A stretch of DNA of 64,000 nucleotides from Streptomyces sp. NBC_00178 (GTDB taxonomy: Bacteria; Actinomycetota; Actinomycetes; Streptomycetales; Streptomycetaceae). The position numbers and the translations under genes are program-made. Location: contig NZ_CP108143.1 of assembly GCF_036206005.1 (NCBI RefSeq), forward strand, positions 4,121,501 through 4,185,500, given 5' to 3'. Below are positions 26,221-33,565 of this stretch, one piece after another. A model generated the notes under the pieces. It was not told the DNA's origin and made no database searches. It saw only the letters and a list, made by a program, of their open reading frames with translations. The stretch's first letter is position 1. Every line of letters begins with the position of its first letter.

Positions 26221-27198
26221 GGTGTCGGGCGCTTTCCCGTCCGCCGGTGTGCTGTCGGCGTCGGGTCCTTCCGCACGCGCTCGCCTCCGGACCCCCTGGG
26301 AGGGCCGGGTGGTCCCGCGCGCGTGAACCGTCCGCTCCGAGCGTGGGATGAGACCCGCGCGCACGGTCGCCATCCGCCCCGGGACTCCCTCGGTGGGGAC
26401 GGTGCCGTGCGGGCGGGCCGCCTCGCCGGCGCCCGCCTCGCCCCGGCAGATCCCGCAGAGCCCGCCGCGCAACGCCTCGGGGCTTCCGGGGGCCCGGCAC
26501 TCTCCGCATTCCAGTGTGCGCAGGACGACGGCCCTCGGTGCCTGAGCCGGAAGCTCCGGCGGCAGCTTGTCGACGAGCCGCCGCCGGACGAGCGAGGCCG
26601 CGTGGTGCACGGGCGTCGGCAGGCCGTGGGTGAGGGCCCGCAGGGTCTCCGTCTCGGTGGCGCCCCGCTCGAACCACTCGGCGACCAGCGGTTCCAGGCT
26701 CAGGCAGTCCGCCGCCGACAGGCTCAGCGACGGCGCGGTGCGGCCGAGGGCCGCCAGCAGGACGAAGGCCCGGGAGCGGGTGGGCCGTTGAGGTTCCCGT
26801 GGCACGTCACCCCGGCTGAACGCCGCCCACCAGCCGTCGTCCCGCGCGGTGCGGGAGAAGAAGGTCCGGGTCACCCAGAGCATGACCGCGTCGGTGGCCA
26901 CACACTCGCTGCCCCGCCGCAGGTGCCCGGCGGTCTGGAGGCGGTTGAGGGAGGTCCGCAGGGCGCACTGGCCGTACGGCAGCCACTTGGCCAGCGTCTT
27001 CACGGAGATGTCCGAGCCGTCCGGCAGCCGGTCGATGTAGGCGGCGACGGCGGCCTCGCGGGGCGGCAGATGGGAGAAGTCGCGGGCGTCGCGCGGACGC
27101 TGGTCCGGGGCGGATCGCTTGCCGTAGCCCGGGTTCGCCATGGGGTGCGGGGGCTCGTACGGGGTGCGGGGGGCAGCACTAAGCTGTTCGACAGCCAT
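26209..27198 (-). CDS. Winged-helix transcriptional regulator with C-terminal Cys motif
   Basis: A 329-residue Streptomyces protein. Residues about 45-110 resemble a MarR/GntR winged helix (LPPREAAVAAYIDRLPDGSDISVKTLAKWL ... LRTSLNRLQTAGHLRRG). The C-terminal third has a possible zinc pair, CGEC ... CGIC (about 245-265), followed by a basic, low-complexity tail that ends inside the tandem repeat. I cannot assign a target. The tail may have been lengthened by the repeat expansion. Confidence 0.7.
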   Translation of the reverse strand: MAVEQLSAAPRTPYEPPHPMANPGYGKRSAPDQRPRDARDFSHLPPREAAVAAYIDRLPDGSDISVKTLAKWLPYGQCALRTSLNRLQTAGHLRRGSECVATDAVMLWVTRTFFSRTARDDGWWAAFSRGDVPREPQRPTRSRAFVLLAALGRTAPSLSLSAADCLSLEPLVAEWFERGATETETLRALTHGLPTPVHHAASLVRRRLVDKLPPELPAQAPRAVVLRTLECGECRAPGSPEALRGGLCGICRGEAGAGEAARPHGTVPTEGVPGRMATVRAGLIPRSERTVHARGTTRPSQGVRRRARAEGPDADSTPADGKAPDTGRS

Positions 27199-27453
27199 CA
27201 GATCGCCTCTGGATCTCGTTGGTCAGACCCTCGTCCGGTGTTGGCGCACCGACGGGGGTCGTCTGTTGTCCGGCACGCTAGAGCGTCACGACACTCCGTT
27301 GCAAATCGCTCACGCCGGGTCAACTTTCCAGGTAGGGAGGGTGGGTGGGCACGGTCCCTCCACCCATTCCTGTGAAAGAGCGCTCGGAGTCCAGGGCTTG
27401 AGCTCCGGGCCGCGCGGCCTGGCCGTACAGGCGGGAAGGGGCGCCGTCGACGC

Positions 27454-28092
27454 CTACGCGTGGATGCGGTGGAGCCCCAGCGGTGCGGCAGGTGGGAGCG
27501 GGGCCGTCGCTCCCGCCCGGAACGACTGGAGCAGGTAGGCGACCAGCCGCCGGGACGCGGCAGGGGCATGGTCGCCCGCCCCGGCGGTGGCGCCGCTGTT
27601 GGCCAGCATGAGCAGCGTGATGTCGTGCACGTCGAAGTCCTGCCGCAGCTGCCCGCAGTCCTTCGCCCGTCCGATCAGCCGGACCAGGCCTTCCTCGGCG
27701 CGGCCGCGCTCCGCCGCGTAGGCGGCGTGGTCGGGGAACTGGGACAGGAACGCCTGGGTGAAGCCCCGCTCCGTCGCCTGCATCATGCAGACCCGCTCGA
27801 CGACCGAGCAGAAGCCCCGCCACGGGTCGGGATCGGCCAGACCTTCGTCCAGCACGGCCACGCAGTGCGCGAGCTGCTCGGCGAAGGCTTCGGACACGAG
27901 CGCGTCCCGCGTGGGGAACCGCCGGTAGAGCGTGGCGACCCCGACCTTCGCGCGCCGGGCGATCGCCGCCATGGGCACGTCGATCCCGTGGAGCGCGTAC
28001 GCCTCACGGGCGGCGGTGAGGATGCGCTCGCGGTTCTCCCTGGCGTCGGCACGCAGGGTACCGGGAGGTTTCCGAGAGGGCTGAGCAGGCAT
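27454..28092 (-). CDS. TetR family regulator
   Basis: A 212-residue repressor. The HTH lies at about 20-65 (RERILTAAREAYALHGIDVPMAAIARRAKVGVATLYRRFPTRDAL). The ATG at 28092 is chosen because GGAAG lies 9 bases before it. It is divergent from the oxidoreductase gene, with only 59 bases between starts, which implies control of that gene. The C-terminal ligand domain includes the common SCO-type segment GFTQAFLSQFPDHAAYAAER. Confidence 0.9.
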   Translation of the reverse strand: MPAQPSRKPPGTLRADARENRERILTAAREAYALHGIDVPMAAIARRAKVGVATLYRRFPTRDALVSEAFAEQLAHCVAVLDEGLADPDPWRGFCSVVERVCMMQATERGFTQAFLSQFPDHAAYAAERGRAEEGLVRLIGRAKDCGQLRQDFDVHDITLLMLANSGATAGAGDHAPAASRRLVAYLLQSFRAGATAPLPPAAPLGLHRIHA

Positions 28093-28109
28093 GTTTCTCA
28101 CTTCCGTTC

Positions 28110-28131
28110 AAATGGAGGGGATCATCCACTT
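28110..28131. promoter_or_regulatory. Candidate TetR operator
   Basis: AAATGGA-N8-TCCACTT is an inverted repeat (6 of 7 pairs) centred in the 59-base divergent promoter between the TetR gene and the oxidoreductase. Confidence 0.45.
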
Positions 28132-28151
28132 ACCCGTTTAGCGTGGGACGC

Positions 28152-29105
28152 ATGGACGATATGCGAGCGGCGCTCTACGACCGGTACGGCCCTCCCGAGG
28201 TGCTCTACGAGGGCCGGGTCCCCGTGCCGGTGCTGCGGGAGGGCGAGGTGCTGGTCCGCGTCCACGCGGCGAGTGTCAACGGCGGGGAGCTGTACGGCCG
28301 GGCCGGACGCGTCCGCCTCGTGACGGGCCGACGCTTCCCCCTGCGTACGGGAATGGACTTCGCCGGTGAGATCGCCCGGGTGGACGGTGCCGTGAAGGGC
28401 CTGCGCGAAGGCGACCGGGTGTGGGGCCTCCTCGGGCGCACGTTCGGCAGCGCCGCCGAGTACGTCGCGGTCCGGCCACGCCAACTCTCCTATGCCCCCG
28501 AGAACATCGGCCTCGTCGAAGCCGCGTCACTGCCCGCCGGGACGACCGCCATCACGGCGCTGGAGGCCAAGGCGCACCTGAAGGCCGGTGAGCGGCTGCT
28601 GGTACGGGGCGCGGCGGGCGGGATCGGCAGCGTCGCCGTACAGCTCGGCAAGGCGCTGGGCGCGCACGTGACCGCGCTGGCCGGCGGGAAGAACCTCGAC
28701 TTCGTCCGCGAGCTGGGTGCGGACGAGGCGTATGCCTATAGGACGACGGGACCGGACGACCTGGGCTCCTTCGATGTGGTCCTGGATACCGTCGGCACCG
28801 AGCACCGGGCCTTCCGGCGGCTGCTGGCCCCCGGCGGACGCATGGTCTCCATCGCCTTCGACATCGATCACCCGGCGGCGAGCCTCTTCTACCTGCTGGC
28901 CTCCACCGCCCACGGCCCGCGCCGGGTCCGCTTCTTCAGCGGCAACCCCAAGCACGACCTCTTCGCCCGGCTGGCCCGCTACGTGGAGAGCGGCGCGATC
29001 CGCCCTGTGGTGGACACCGTCCACCCGCTCTCGGAGATCGCCGTCGCGCACCGGGCGCTGGAGGCGGGAGGTGTGCGGGGAAAGCACGTGATCCGGGTGG
29101 TCTGA
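28152..29105 (+). CDS. Zinc-less MDR oxidoreductase (quinone reductase-like)
   Basis: A 317-residue medium-chain dehydrogenase starting MDDMRAALYDRYGPPEVLYEG (ATG at 28152, after GGGA). The NADP(H) site is RGAAGGIGSVAVQLGKALG (about 152-170). Structural-zinc Cys ligands are absent, so it belongs to the quinone reductase/enoyl reductase branch. It likely reduces an electrophilic enone or quinone that is sensed by the divergent TetR repressor. Confidence 0.88.
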   Translation: MDDMRAALYDRYGPPEVLYEGRVPVPVLREGEVLVRVHAASVNGGELYGRAGRVRLVTGRRFPLRTGMDFAGEIARVDGAVKGLREGDRVWGLLGRTFGSAAEYVAVRPRQLSYAPENIGLVEAASLPAGTTAITALEAKAHLKAGERLLVRGAAGGIGSVAVQLGKALGAHVTALAGGKNLDFVRELGADEAYAYRTTGPDDLGSFDVVLDTVGTEHRAFRRLLAPGGRMVSIAFDIDHPAASLFYLLASTAHGPRRVRFFSGNPKHDLFARLARYVESGAIRPVVDTVHPLSEIAVAHRALEAGGVRGKHVIRVV

Positions 29106-29297
29106 CTTCCGACCGGCGGGCGGTGGGCATCCGTCAGAGACGTGTAGCAGACCGAAAACCGCAGCAACTCGGCGGAGATTGATGGAACCGATCCGCTGAT
29201 ACAGGACCTGGACATTGCGGGCATCATTTGAAGATCGACCCAGCTCTAGAGTCCTCCGTGTCAGCAGGAAGCGCCGCAACCACAACCGCTGGAGATC

Positions 29298-30026
29298 ATG
29301 ATGCGCTCGCGTCTCGCCGCCCGTTCCACCCGTCTCGTCCTGGCCGCCGCAGTCATGACGGCCCTTGCCGCCACCACCGCCTGCGGGTCCCAGAAGCCGA
29401 CGGCGACCGGTGACTCCACCGCCCTCGTCGCCTCCTCCTCGTCCGCCCGCAGCGGGAGCGAGGCGCCCTCCGGCGACGGCTCCTCCAGCGACGGCCCGTC
29501 GACCGGTGGCGTTACTCCCGCCAAGGGATCCAGCGGCGGCAGCTCCAGCGAGAAGAGCGGCTCCGGCTCCGCCGGCAAGGGCGGCTCGGACCAGGGCGGC
29601 AAGAGCGGCTACGGACAGTCCTGCGGCACCAACGACCTGAATTTCACGGTGACCTGGGTGCACGAGCCCGAGATCGACGGCTACTACCTCGTCGCCGCCA
29701 AGGCCAAGCCCGGAATCACCTGCTACCTGGACGTCAACACTCCCAGCGTTTCCTTCGGGTCGGGCGCCGACGGCGTCGCCTCTCCCGTCGGACAGGGCGG
29801 CGAAGACCCCATCAAGCTCACCGGTTCCGCAACGGCGTACGCCGGCATCGACGTCAAGACCACCGAGGGCGAGGGCGGCACGGAGTTCGGCAACGTCATC
29901 ATCGCGGTCACCGAAGACGACCCGAACCCGGCCGAGCTCGAGCTCCCCGACATGGCCACCGTGGACAAGCCCGTCGTCACCAACTGGTCGCCTCAGCGCG
30001 ACGAGGTCGTTCCCCGCATCATCTGA
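29298..30026 (+). CDS. Secreted Ser/Gly-rich DUF4232-like protein, possible lipoprotein
   Basis: A 242-residue exported protein. The signal peptide ends ALAATTAC, so Cys29 may be lipidated, although TTAC is a weak lipobox. Residues about 30-108 are a disordered Ser/Gly/Asp linker. The C-terminal domain starting SCGTNDLNFTVTW resembles DUF4232 (immunoglobulin-like fold, two Cys). Function unknown. TGGAG precedes the first of two adjacent ATGs. Confidence 0.75.
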   Translation: MMRSRLAARSTRLVLAAAVMTALAATTACGSQKPTATGDSTALVASSSSARSGSEAPSGDGSSSDGPSTGGVTPAKGSSGGSSSEKSGSGSAGKGGSDQGGKSGYGQSCGTNDLNFTVTWVHEPEIDGYYLVAAKAKPGITCYLDVNTPSVSFGSGADGVASPVGQGGEDPIKLTGSATAYAGIDVKTTEGEGGTEFGNVIIAVTEDDPNPAELELPDMATVDKPVVTNWSPQRDEVVPRII

Positions 30027-30055
30027 CTGCGACTCCGTCGGGAACGGGACAGCCC

Positions 30056-30265
30056 TCAGCTCCGCTTGAGGCTGGTGATAAAGAACGACCAGGTGGTGGT
30101 CCGGAACACCAGTACCGGGCCGCCGGTCGCTTTGGAGTCGCGGACGGGGACGGCGTCGGGGTGATCGGTGACTGCTTCGAGGCAGTCCCCTCCGTCGCCG
30201 CCGCTGTACGAGGACTTGTGCCAGACCGCCGAGGCGAAGTCGTATTCAGAGCTGCTCATCGTCAT
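30056..30265 (-). CDS. DUF397 protein
   Basis: A 69-residue protein with the DUF397 signature (WHKSSYSGGDGGDCLEAV ... VPVRDSKATGGPVLVF). These small proteins are encoded beside Scr1-type XRE regulators and act as their partners or antagonists (the BldB/WhiJ-like systems). The ATG at 30265 with GGAGG 9 bases upstream overlaps the end of the regulator gene by 20 bases, so translation is probably coupled. Confidence 0.92.
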   Translation of the reverse strand: MTMSSSEYDFASAVWHKSSYSGGDGGDCLEAVTDHPDAVPVRDSKATGGPVLVFRTTTWSFFITSLKRS

Positions 30266-31088
30266 GGGCGTAATCCTCCGCCACGGACTCCATCAGGACC
30301 AGGGAGGCATCAGGTGGCAAGGCATCAGCCACCAGCAGCTCGTAGGTAAGTGCATATCGAGCGACGGTTGCTGGGTCGTCCTGGAGTCTGCCCATTCCCA
30401 GGCCGTCCACATACGCGAGCGGTGGTGCGTCCGTGAATGACATGAGCTTCACTCCTCCGTCCAAGGCTGCATGTGCCCCTACCGAGAAGGGCAGTACCTG
30501 CCCGATCACCCGATTCTGCCGGGCCAGGCCCACGATGTGCCGTAGTGCCGCTGCCATGACTGCGGAACCGCCGGACCGTCGGCGCAGTACCGCCTCGTCC
30601 AGGACCACCCACAACAAGGGTGTTGTTGGATCTGCCAGGATCTGTGCCCGCTCCAGGCGAGCCGACACGAGTTGGTCGATCAATTCCTCCGTGGCCGTCG
30701 GCTGGTACGCGCGGAACACAGCTCGTGCGTAGGCCTCGGTCTGCAGTAGTCCTGGGATGAGAAGAGGCGCGTACTGCTTGATGGTCGTGGCGACGCGCTC
30801 CGCCTCCGCCGCCTCCGCGAAGTGGTCCGGGTACTTCGACTGTTTCAGGGCCGCGCAGTTCCGTACGAAGAAGCCGTCCGCGCCCAGTGCCTCGTCGAGC
30901 CTCTGGGCCTGGTCCGCCTGCATGCGCCGCGTACCCGCCTCCAGCTGTCCGATGAACGAGCCGCTGACGAACAAGGGTGCGCCCAGGTCGTCCTGCGACA
31001 GGTCCGCGGCCTCCCTGCGGTGGCGGAGCTCGGCTCCCAGAAGGGCGCGAGGAGAAGAGGAAGGGTCGAGCTTCTTCGGTCCGGGCAT
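30246..31088 (-). CDS. XRE/Scr1-family regulator (HTH + DUF5753)
   Basis: A 280-residue protein. HTH_31-type domain at about 15-70 (LGAELRHRREAADLSQDDLGAPLFVSGSFIGQLEAGTRR). The DUF5753 domain (about 95-270) includes IPGLLQTEAYARAVF and LDEAVLRRRSGG. With the DUF397 gene it forms the WhiJ-like module multiplied in Streptomyces genomes and tied to development. It is divergent from two small genes with a strong palindrome between. Confidence 0.93.
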   Translation of the reverse strand: MPGPKKLDPSSSPRALLGAELRHRREAADLSQDDLGAPLFVSGSFIGQLEAGTRRMQADQAQRLDEALGADGFFVRNCAALKQSKYPDHFAEAAEAERVATTIKQYAPLLIPGLLQTEAYARAVFRAYQPTATEELIDQLVSARLERAQILADPTTPLLWVVLDEAVLRRRSGGSAVMAAALRHIVGLARQNRVIGQVLPFSVGAHAALDGGVKLMSFTDAPPLAYVDGLGMGRLQDDPATVARYALTYELLVADALPPDASLVLMESVAEDYAHDDEQL

Positions 31089-31154
31089 GGCGGCTCCCCG
31101 TGGGACACGTGCGGGTGTTGGATCTGCACCCCTTCCACGCTAGTCGCGAATTGG

Positions 31155-31189
31155 CCACGCTGAGTAGGCATACCCACTACTCAGCGTGG
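31155..31189. promoter_or_regulatory. 13-bp palindrome in the Scr1 divergent promoter
   Basis: CCACGCTGAGTAG and its exact complement CTACTCAGCGTGG are separated by 9 bases (31155-31167 / 31177-31189). A further direct half, CCACGCTAGT, lies at 31135-31144. Position between the regulator and the small genes makes it a likely operator; as RNA it would be a hairpin just before the ribosome-binding site at 31191. Confidence 0.65.
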
Positions 31190-31203
31190 AAATGGGGAAG
31201 ATC

Positions 31204-31446
31204 ATGAAGACGGCTACGGAACGGCGCAGAGAAGCGGCTGACAGGGTGCGTGCTGCCGAGGACGCGGTGGTCCGGCTGAAGGCCGGGCTCGCCGGGGTCG
31301 GCGTGAAACTGCCGTCGCTGCGCATCGACCCGGTGTCGTGCGCGGGTGAGGAACCGGTTCCGCTCGTCGACCTCGGCCGCTGCACGCTCGACACGGCGCT
31401 GCGGCTGAGCGTGCAGCTGGAAGCGGCGGCTCACCATGACGGTTGA
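31204..31446 (+). CDS. Small hypothetical protein (coiled-coil-like)
   Basis: An 80-residue protein, MKTATERRREAADRVRAAEDAVVRLKAGLAGV..., with a charged N-terminal helix. GGGGAAG lies just before the ATG at 31204; an upstream in-frame GTG at 31186 would fall in the palindrome. I recognise only that such proteins accompany Scr1/DUF397 modules in Streptomyces. It overlaps the next gene by 11 bases. Confidence 0.7.
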   Translation: MKTATERRREAADRVRAAEDAVVRLKAGLAGVGVKLPSLRIDPVSCAGEEPVPLVDLGRCTLDTALRLSVQLEAAAHHDG

Positions 31447-31672
31447 GGGCCTGGAGCCGTGTACGCCGGAGCCCGGGACGTTCGCGGTGGACGGCCGTGA
31501 CGGCAGGGTGGGCCGGGTGATGGGCCGCGTCGGGCCGTACGTACAGCTGCGTCCGCCGGGCGGCGGGGCGGAGTGGGACTGCCCGCCGGACGTCGTCCGG
31601 CCGGCCTCTCCGGGGCTCGTGCTGCGGGCCAGGGTCACGGAGATCAACCGGGAGGGTCAGCTGCCGCGGTGA
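31436..31672 (+). CDS. Small hypothetical protein
   Basis: A 78-residue protein, MTVEGLEPCTPEPGTFAVDGRDGRVG..., beta-rich with repeated VGRVMGRVGPYVQLRPPGG, suggesting a small SH3-like barrel. It overlaps the previous gene by 11 bases and is presumably coupled to it. Function unknown; the close packing with the Scr1 regulator implies a regulated two-gene output. Confidence 0.65.
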   Translation: MTVEGLEPCTPEPGTFAVDGRDGRVGRVMGRVGPYVQLRPPGGGAEWDCPPDVVRPASPGLVLRARVTEINREGQLPR

Positions 31673-31835
31673 CGGGGCGTCATTGATGATGCCGCGGCAG
31701 GCCGACCAGTCGCGAGGGCCACCCCTGAGCTCGCCCGCCGGACCGCGCGGACGCGGTTCCGGTGTGGGCTGGGGCTGACCGTCCAGACGGGTCGAGGCGC
31801 AGGAGCGGAGGCTCCCACAGGCCAAGACCTTGCCT

Positions 31836-31866
31836 GGTCAATCAATTGGTATAATTGACCAGTCAA
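31836..31866 (+). promoter_or_regulatory. AT-rich promoter with overlapping palindromes
   Basis: GGTCAAT-N11-ATTGACC (31836-31842 / 31854-31860) surrounds a consensus -10 hexamer TATAAT (31850-31855). TTGAC-CA-GTCAA (31855-31866) overlaps its right end. The AT content is far above the surroundings. It should drive the small secreted protein gene at 31950. Confidence 0.6.
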
Positions 31867-31949
31867 ATATAGTCGCGCGGACCGCAGTTCATGGCGATCC
31901 CTCGGAAGGCGCTCTGGACGCGGCTCATCTCGAGGAGTCGAAGAGAATC

Positions 31950-32306
31950 ATGAAGACCATCGCCAGGTCCGCGATCACCATGGCGGCCGCCGCCGCCATC
32001 GGAGTGGGCGTTGCCGCCTCGCCGGCCTCCGCCGCTTCGACGGGCACTGTCTGGGGAGCGCGGGGCCAGTCCGACAACAATCCCGGCAACGGTGCACAGA
32101 GTTGGGTCTGGGCGTACACCGGAGACAACGATCAGGCGCGCCTCACCTACCAGTTCTACGACAACTCCAAGGGCGATTTCTACGTCTGGGGCAAGGGGCA
32201 GAGCGCCAGCACGAACCTGAGCAAGGACGTCTGGCGGATTCAGGTCTGCGTCCCGTCTTCGGTGGGAGAAGCGGTCTCCTGGGTCTGCACGGGGTGGGCC
32301 TCCTGA
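31950..32306 (+). CDS. Small secreted protein with DNNPGNGA motif (paralog A)
   Basis: A 118-residue exported protein. The signal peptide MKTIARSAITMAAAAAIGVGVAASPASA is followed by a mature chain of about 90 residues. It contains SDNNPGNGAQSWVWAY, aromatic-rich strands and two Cys (CVPSS ... WVCTGW) that may form a disulfide. A paralog with the same signature is encoded at 45537-45908. The family is unknown to me; an extracellular beta-sandwich toxin, inhibitor or surface protein is possible. GAGGAG lies 16-21 bases before the ATG, with AAGAGAAT closer. Confidence 0.8.
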   Translation: MKTIARSAITMAAAAAIGVGVAASPASAASTGTVWGARGQSDNNPGNGAQSWVWAYTGDNDQARLTYQFYDNSKGDFYVWGKGQSASTNLSKDVWRIQVCVPSSVGEAVSWVCTGWAS

Positions 32307-32540
32307 GGCTCCAGGTCACGGGCGTACCTGACGAGGCGTCCGCCGGTATCTCCGGCCGGGCGGTCCTGGTCGGCGTCGCCGACGTCGGTCCGGCCTGACT
32401 GCAGTCGGCCCGTGGTGCCGCCCGGGTGGCAGTACGAGTACGGCTCCGGGCCGACGGTGTAGGTACCTGACTCCACGAGTGCCGGAAGCTGGACCCCTTC
32501 CCGTGTTGGGTTGGGTGCGGAGCGCGCAGGGCACGCGACA

Positions 32541-32573
32541 GCGGGGCCGGCTCCGTCGAGGAGCCGGCCCCGC
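32541..32573 (-). terminator. Terminator after the PRC-barrel gene
   Basis: A perfect 14-bp stem (32541-32554 / 32560-32573) with a 5-base loop, 23 bases past the PRC-barrel stop. Confidence 0.85.
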
Positions 32574-32595
32574 CTCTGATCGCGGTGCGCGGGGA

Positions 32596-32949
32596 TCACA
32601 TGATCCGGTAGCTGTCGTAGTAGCCGCCGATCTGGGCGTGATAGCCGGGATCGCCCGCGTGCTTGTGCTTGTCGAACTCGGGGGAGTCCTTGATCTGGTC
32701 CTTGGTCAGGTCGACGAACACCGTGCGGTGTTCCGTGTCGATGCCCTTGACGGTGCCTGCCGGGAGCAGGACGTCCTTGCCGAAGATCCAGACACCGGTG
32801 TCGACGACCAGATAGGCGGAACCCACCTCGTCGGAATGCTTGTCGACCTTTCCGATGCTCCCGTCCGTCGCCTCGACCGAGTATCCGGTCAGGTCGGCGC
32901 CCGCGGTGTGCCCGGTAGAAGGCTGGTAGCCCCACAGGTCGTTGCTCAT
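32596..32949 (-). CDS. PRC-barrel domain protein
   Basis: A 117-residue cytoplasmic protein with a PRC-barrel (about 18-85: LTGYSVEATDGSIGKVDKHSDEVGSAYLVVDTG, KDVLLPAGTVKGID). GGAAGGAG precedes two adjacent ATGs; the second (32949) is better spaced. PRC-barrel proteins in Streptomyces are often stress-induced with unknown binding partners. It is followed on the same strand by a terminator. Confidence 0.85.
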   Translation of the reverse strand: MSNDLWGYQPSTGHTAGADLTGYSVEATDGSIGKVDKHSDEVGSAYLVVDTGVWIFGKDVLLPAGTVKGIDTEHRTVFVDLTKDQIKDSPEFDKHKHAGDPGYHAQIGGYYDSYRIM

Positions 32950-33161
32950 CATTGGCTCCTTCCTCGACGGTTCGTCCGGCGCGGCATATCTCATCGAAAT
33001 GAGGATGAGTGCCGCTCGGTATATCGGCTGCCCGCACTTTTCCGGTCCATGCATCGGATGTTCCCGCACGGCGCGTCGAAGGTGTGGTGTGCGCCGGAAA
33101 ACGCGGGTGGCGCGGGACCAGAAGGTCCCGCGCCACCCGCGTCGGTGCTGGTAGAAGGCGT

Positions 33162-33332
33162 CTACCAGCGGTACCAGCGGCCACGCTTGCCGCCGCCGGA
33201 AGCCGGCCGGACAAAGAATCCGACGAGCCACACCACAAGGACGATCACCGCGATCCACCACAGTGCCTTGAGTGCGAAACCGGCACCGAAAAGAATCAGG
33301 GCGAGAAGAAGAACGAGAAGCAGGGGAACCAT
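33162..33332 (-). CDS. Small hydrophobic membrane protein
   Basis: A 56-residue protein, MVPLLLVLLLALILFGAGF..., with two predicted membrane segments (about 2-19 and 24-41) and a basic Gly/Arg/Trp tail (GGGKRGRWYRW). GGAGG lies 9 bases before the ATG at 33332. It resembles the small hydrophobic proteins placed near stress genes in Streptomyces. It is encoded upstream of the PRC-barrel gene on the same strand. Confidence 0.75.
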   Translation of the reverse strand: MVPLLLVLLLALILFGAGFALKALWWIAVIVLVVWLVGFFVRPASGGGKRGRWYRW

Positions 33333-33503
33333 TGTTATCAACCTCCGAAGCATCTGGTGCCCGGCAATCCCGCGCCTACACACAGATGTTCGTACGGAAA
33401 AAATCTTCGGCATTTCTCGTGGGCCAGGAGTGCCTGGCGCCCCTGCCGGCGCAGGTCGGAGCGCGTTCCGGGCGCGGACCGGAAGGAGCCGGGAGACGGA
33501 AGG

Positions 33504-33540
33504 ACCGGCGCCCCCGCACGGTGTGTGCGGGAGCGCCGGT
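33504..33540 (-). terminator. Terminator of the mur operon
   Basis: Arms 33504-33519 and 33525-33540 pair over 15 of 16 positions (one C/A mismatch), 26 bases past the murP stop. Confidence 0.75.
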
Positions 33541-33565
33541 CCTAGTGCCGGGGGGGGGGAGGCGG

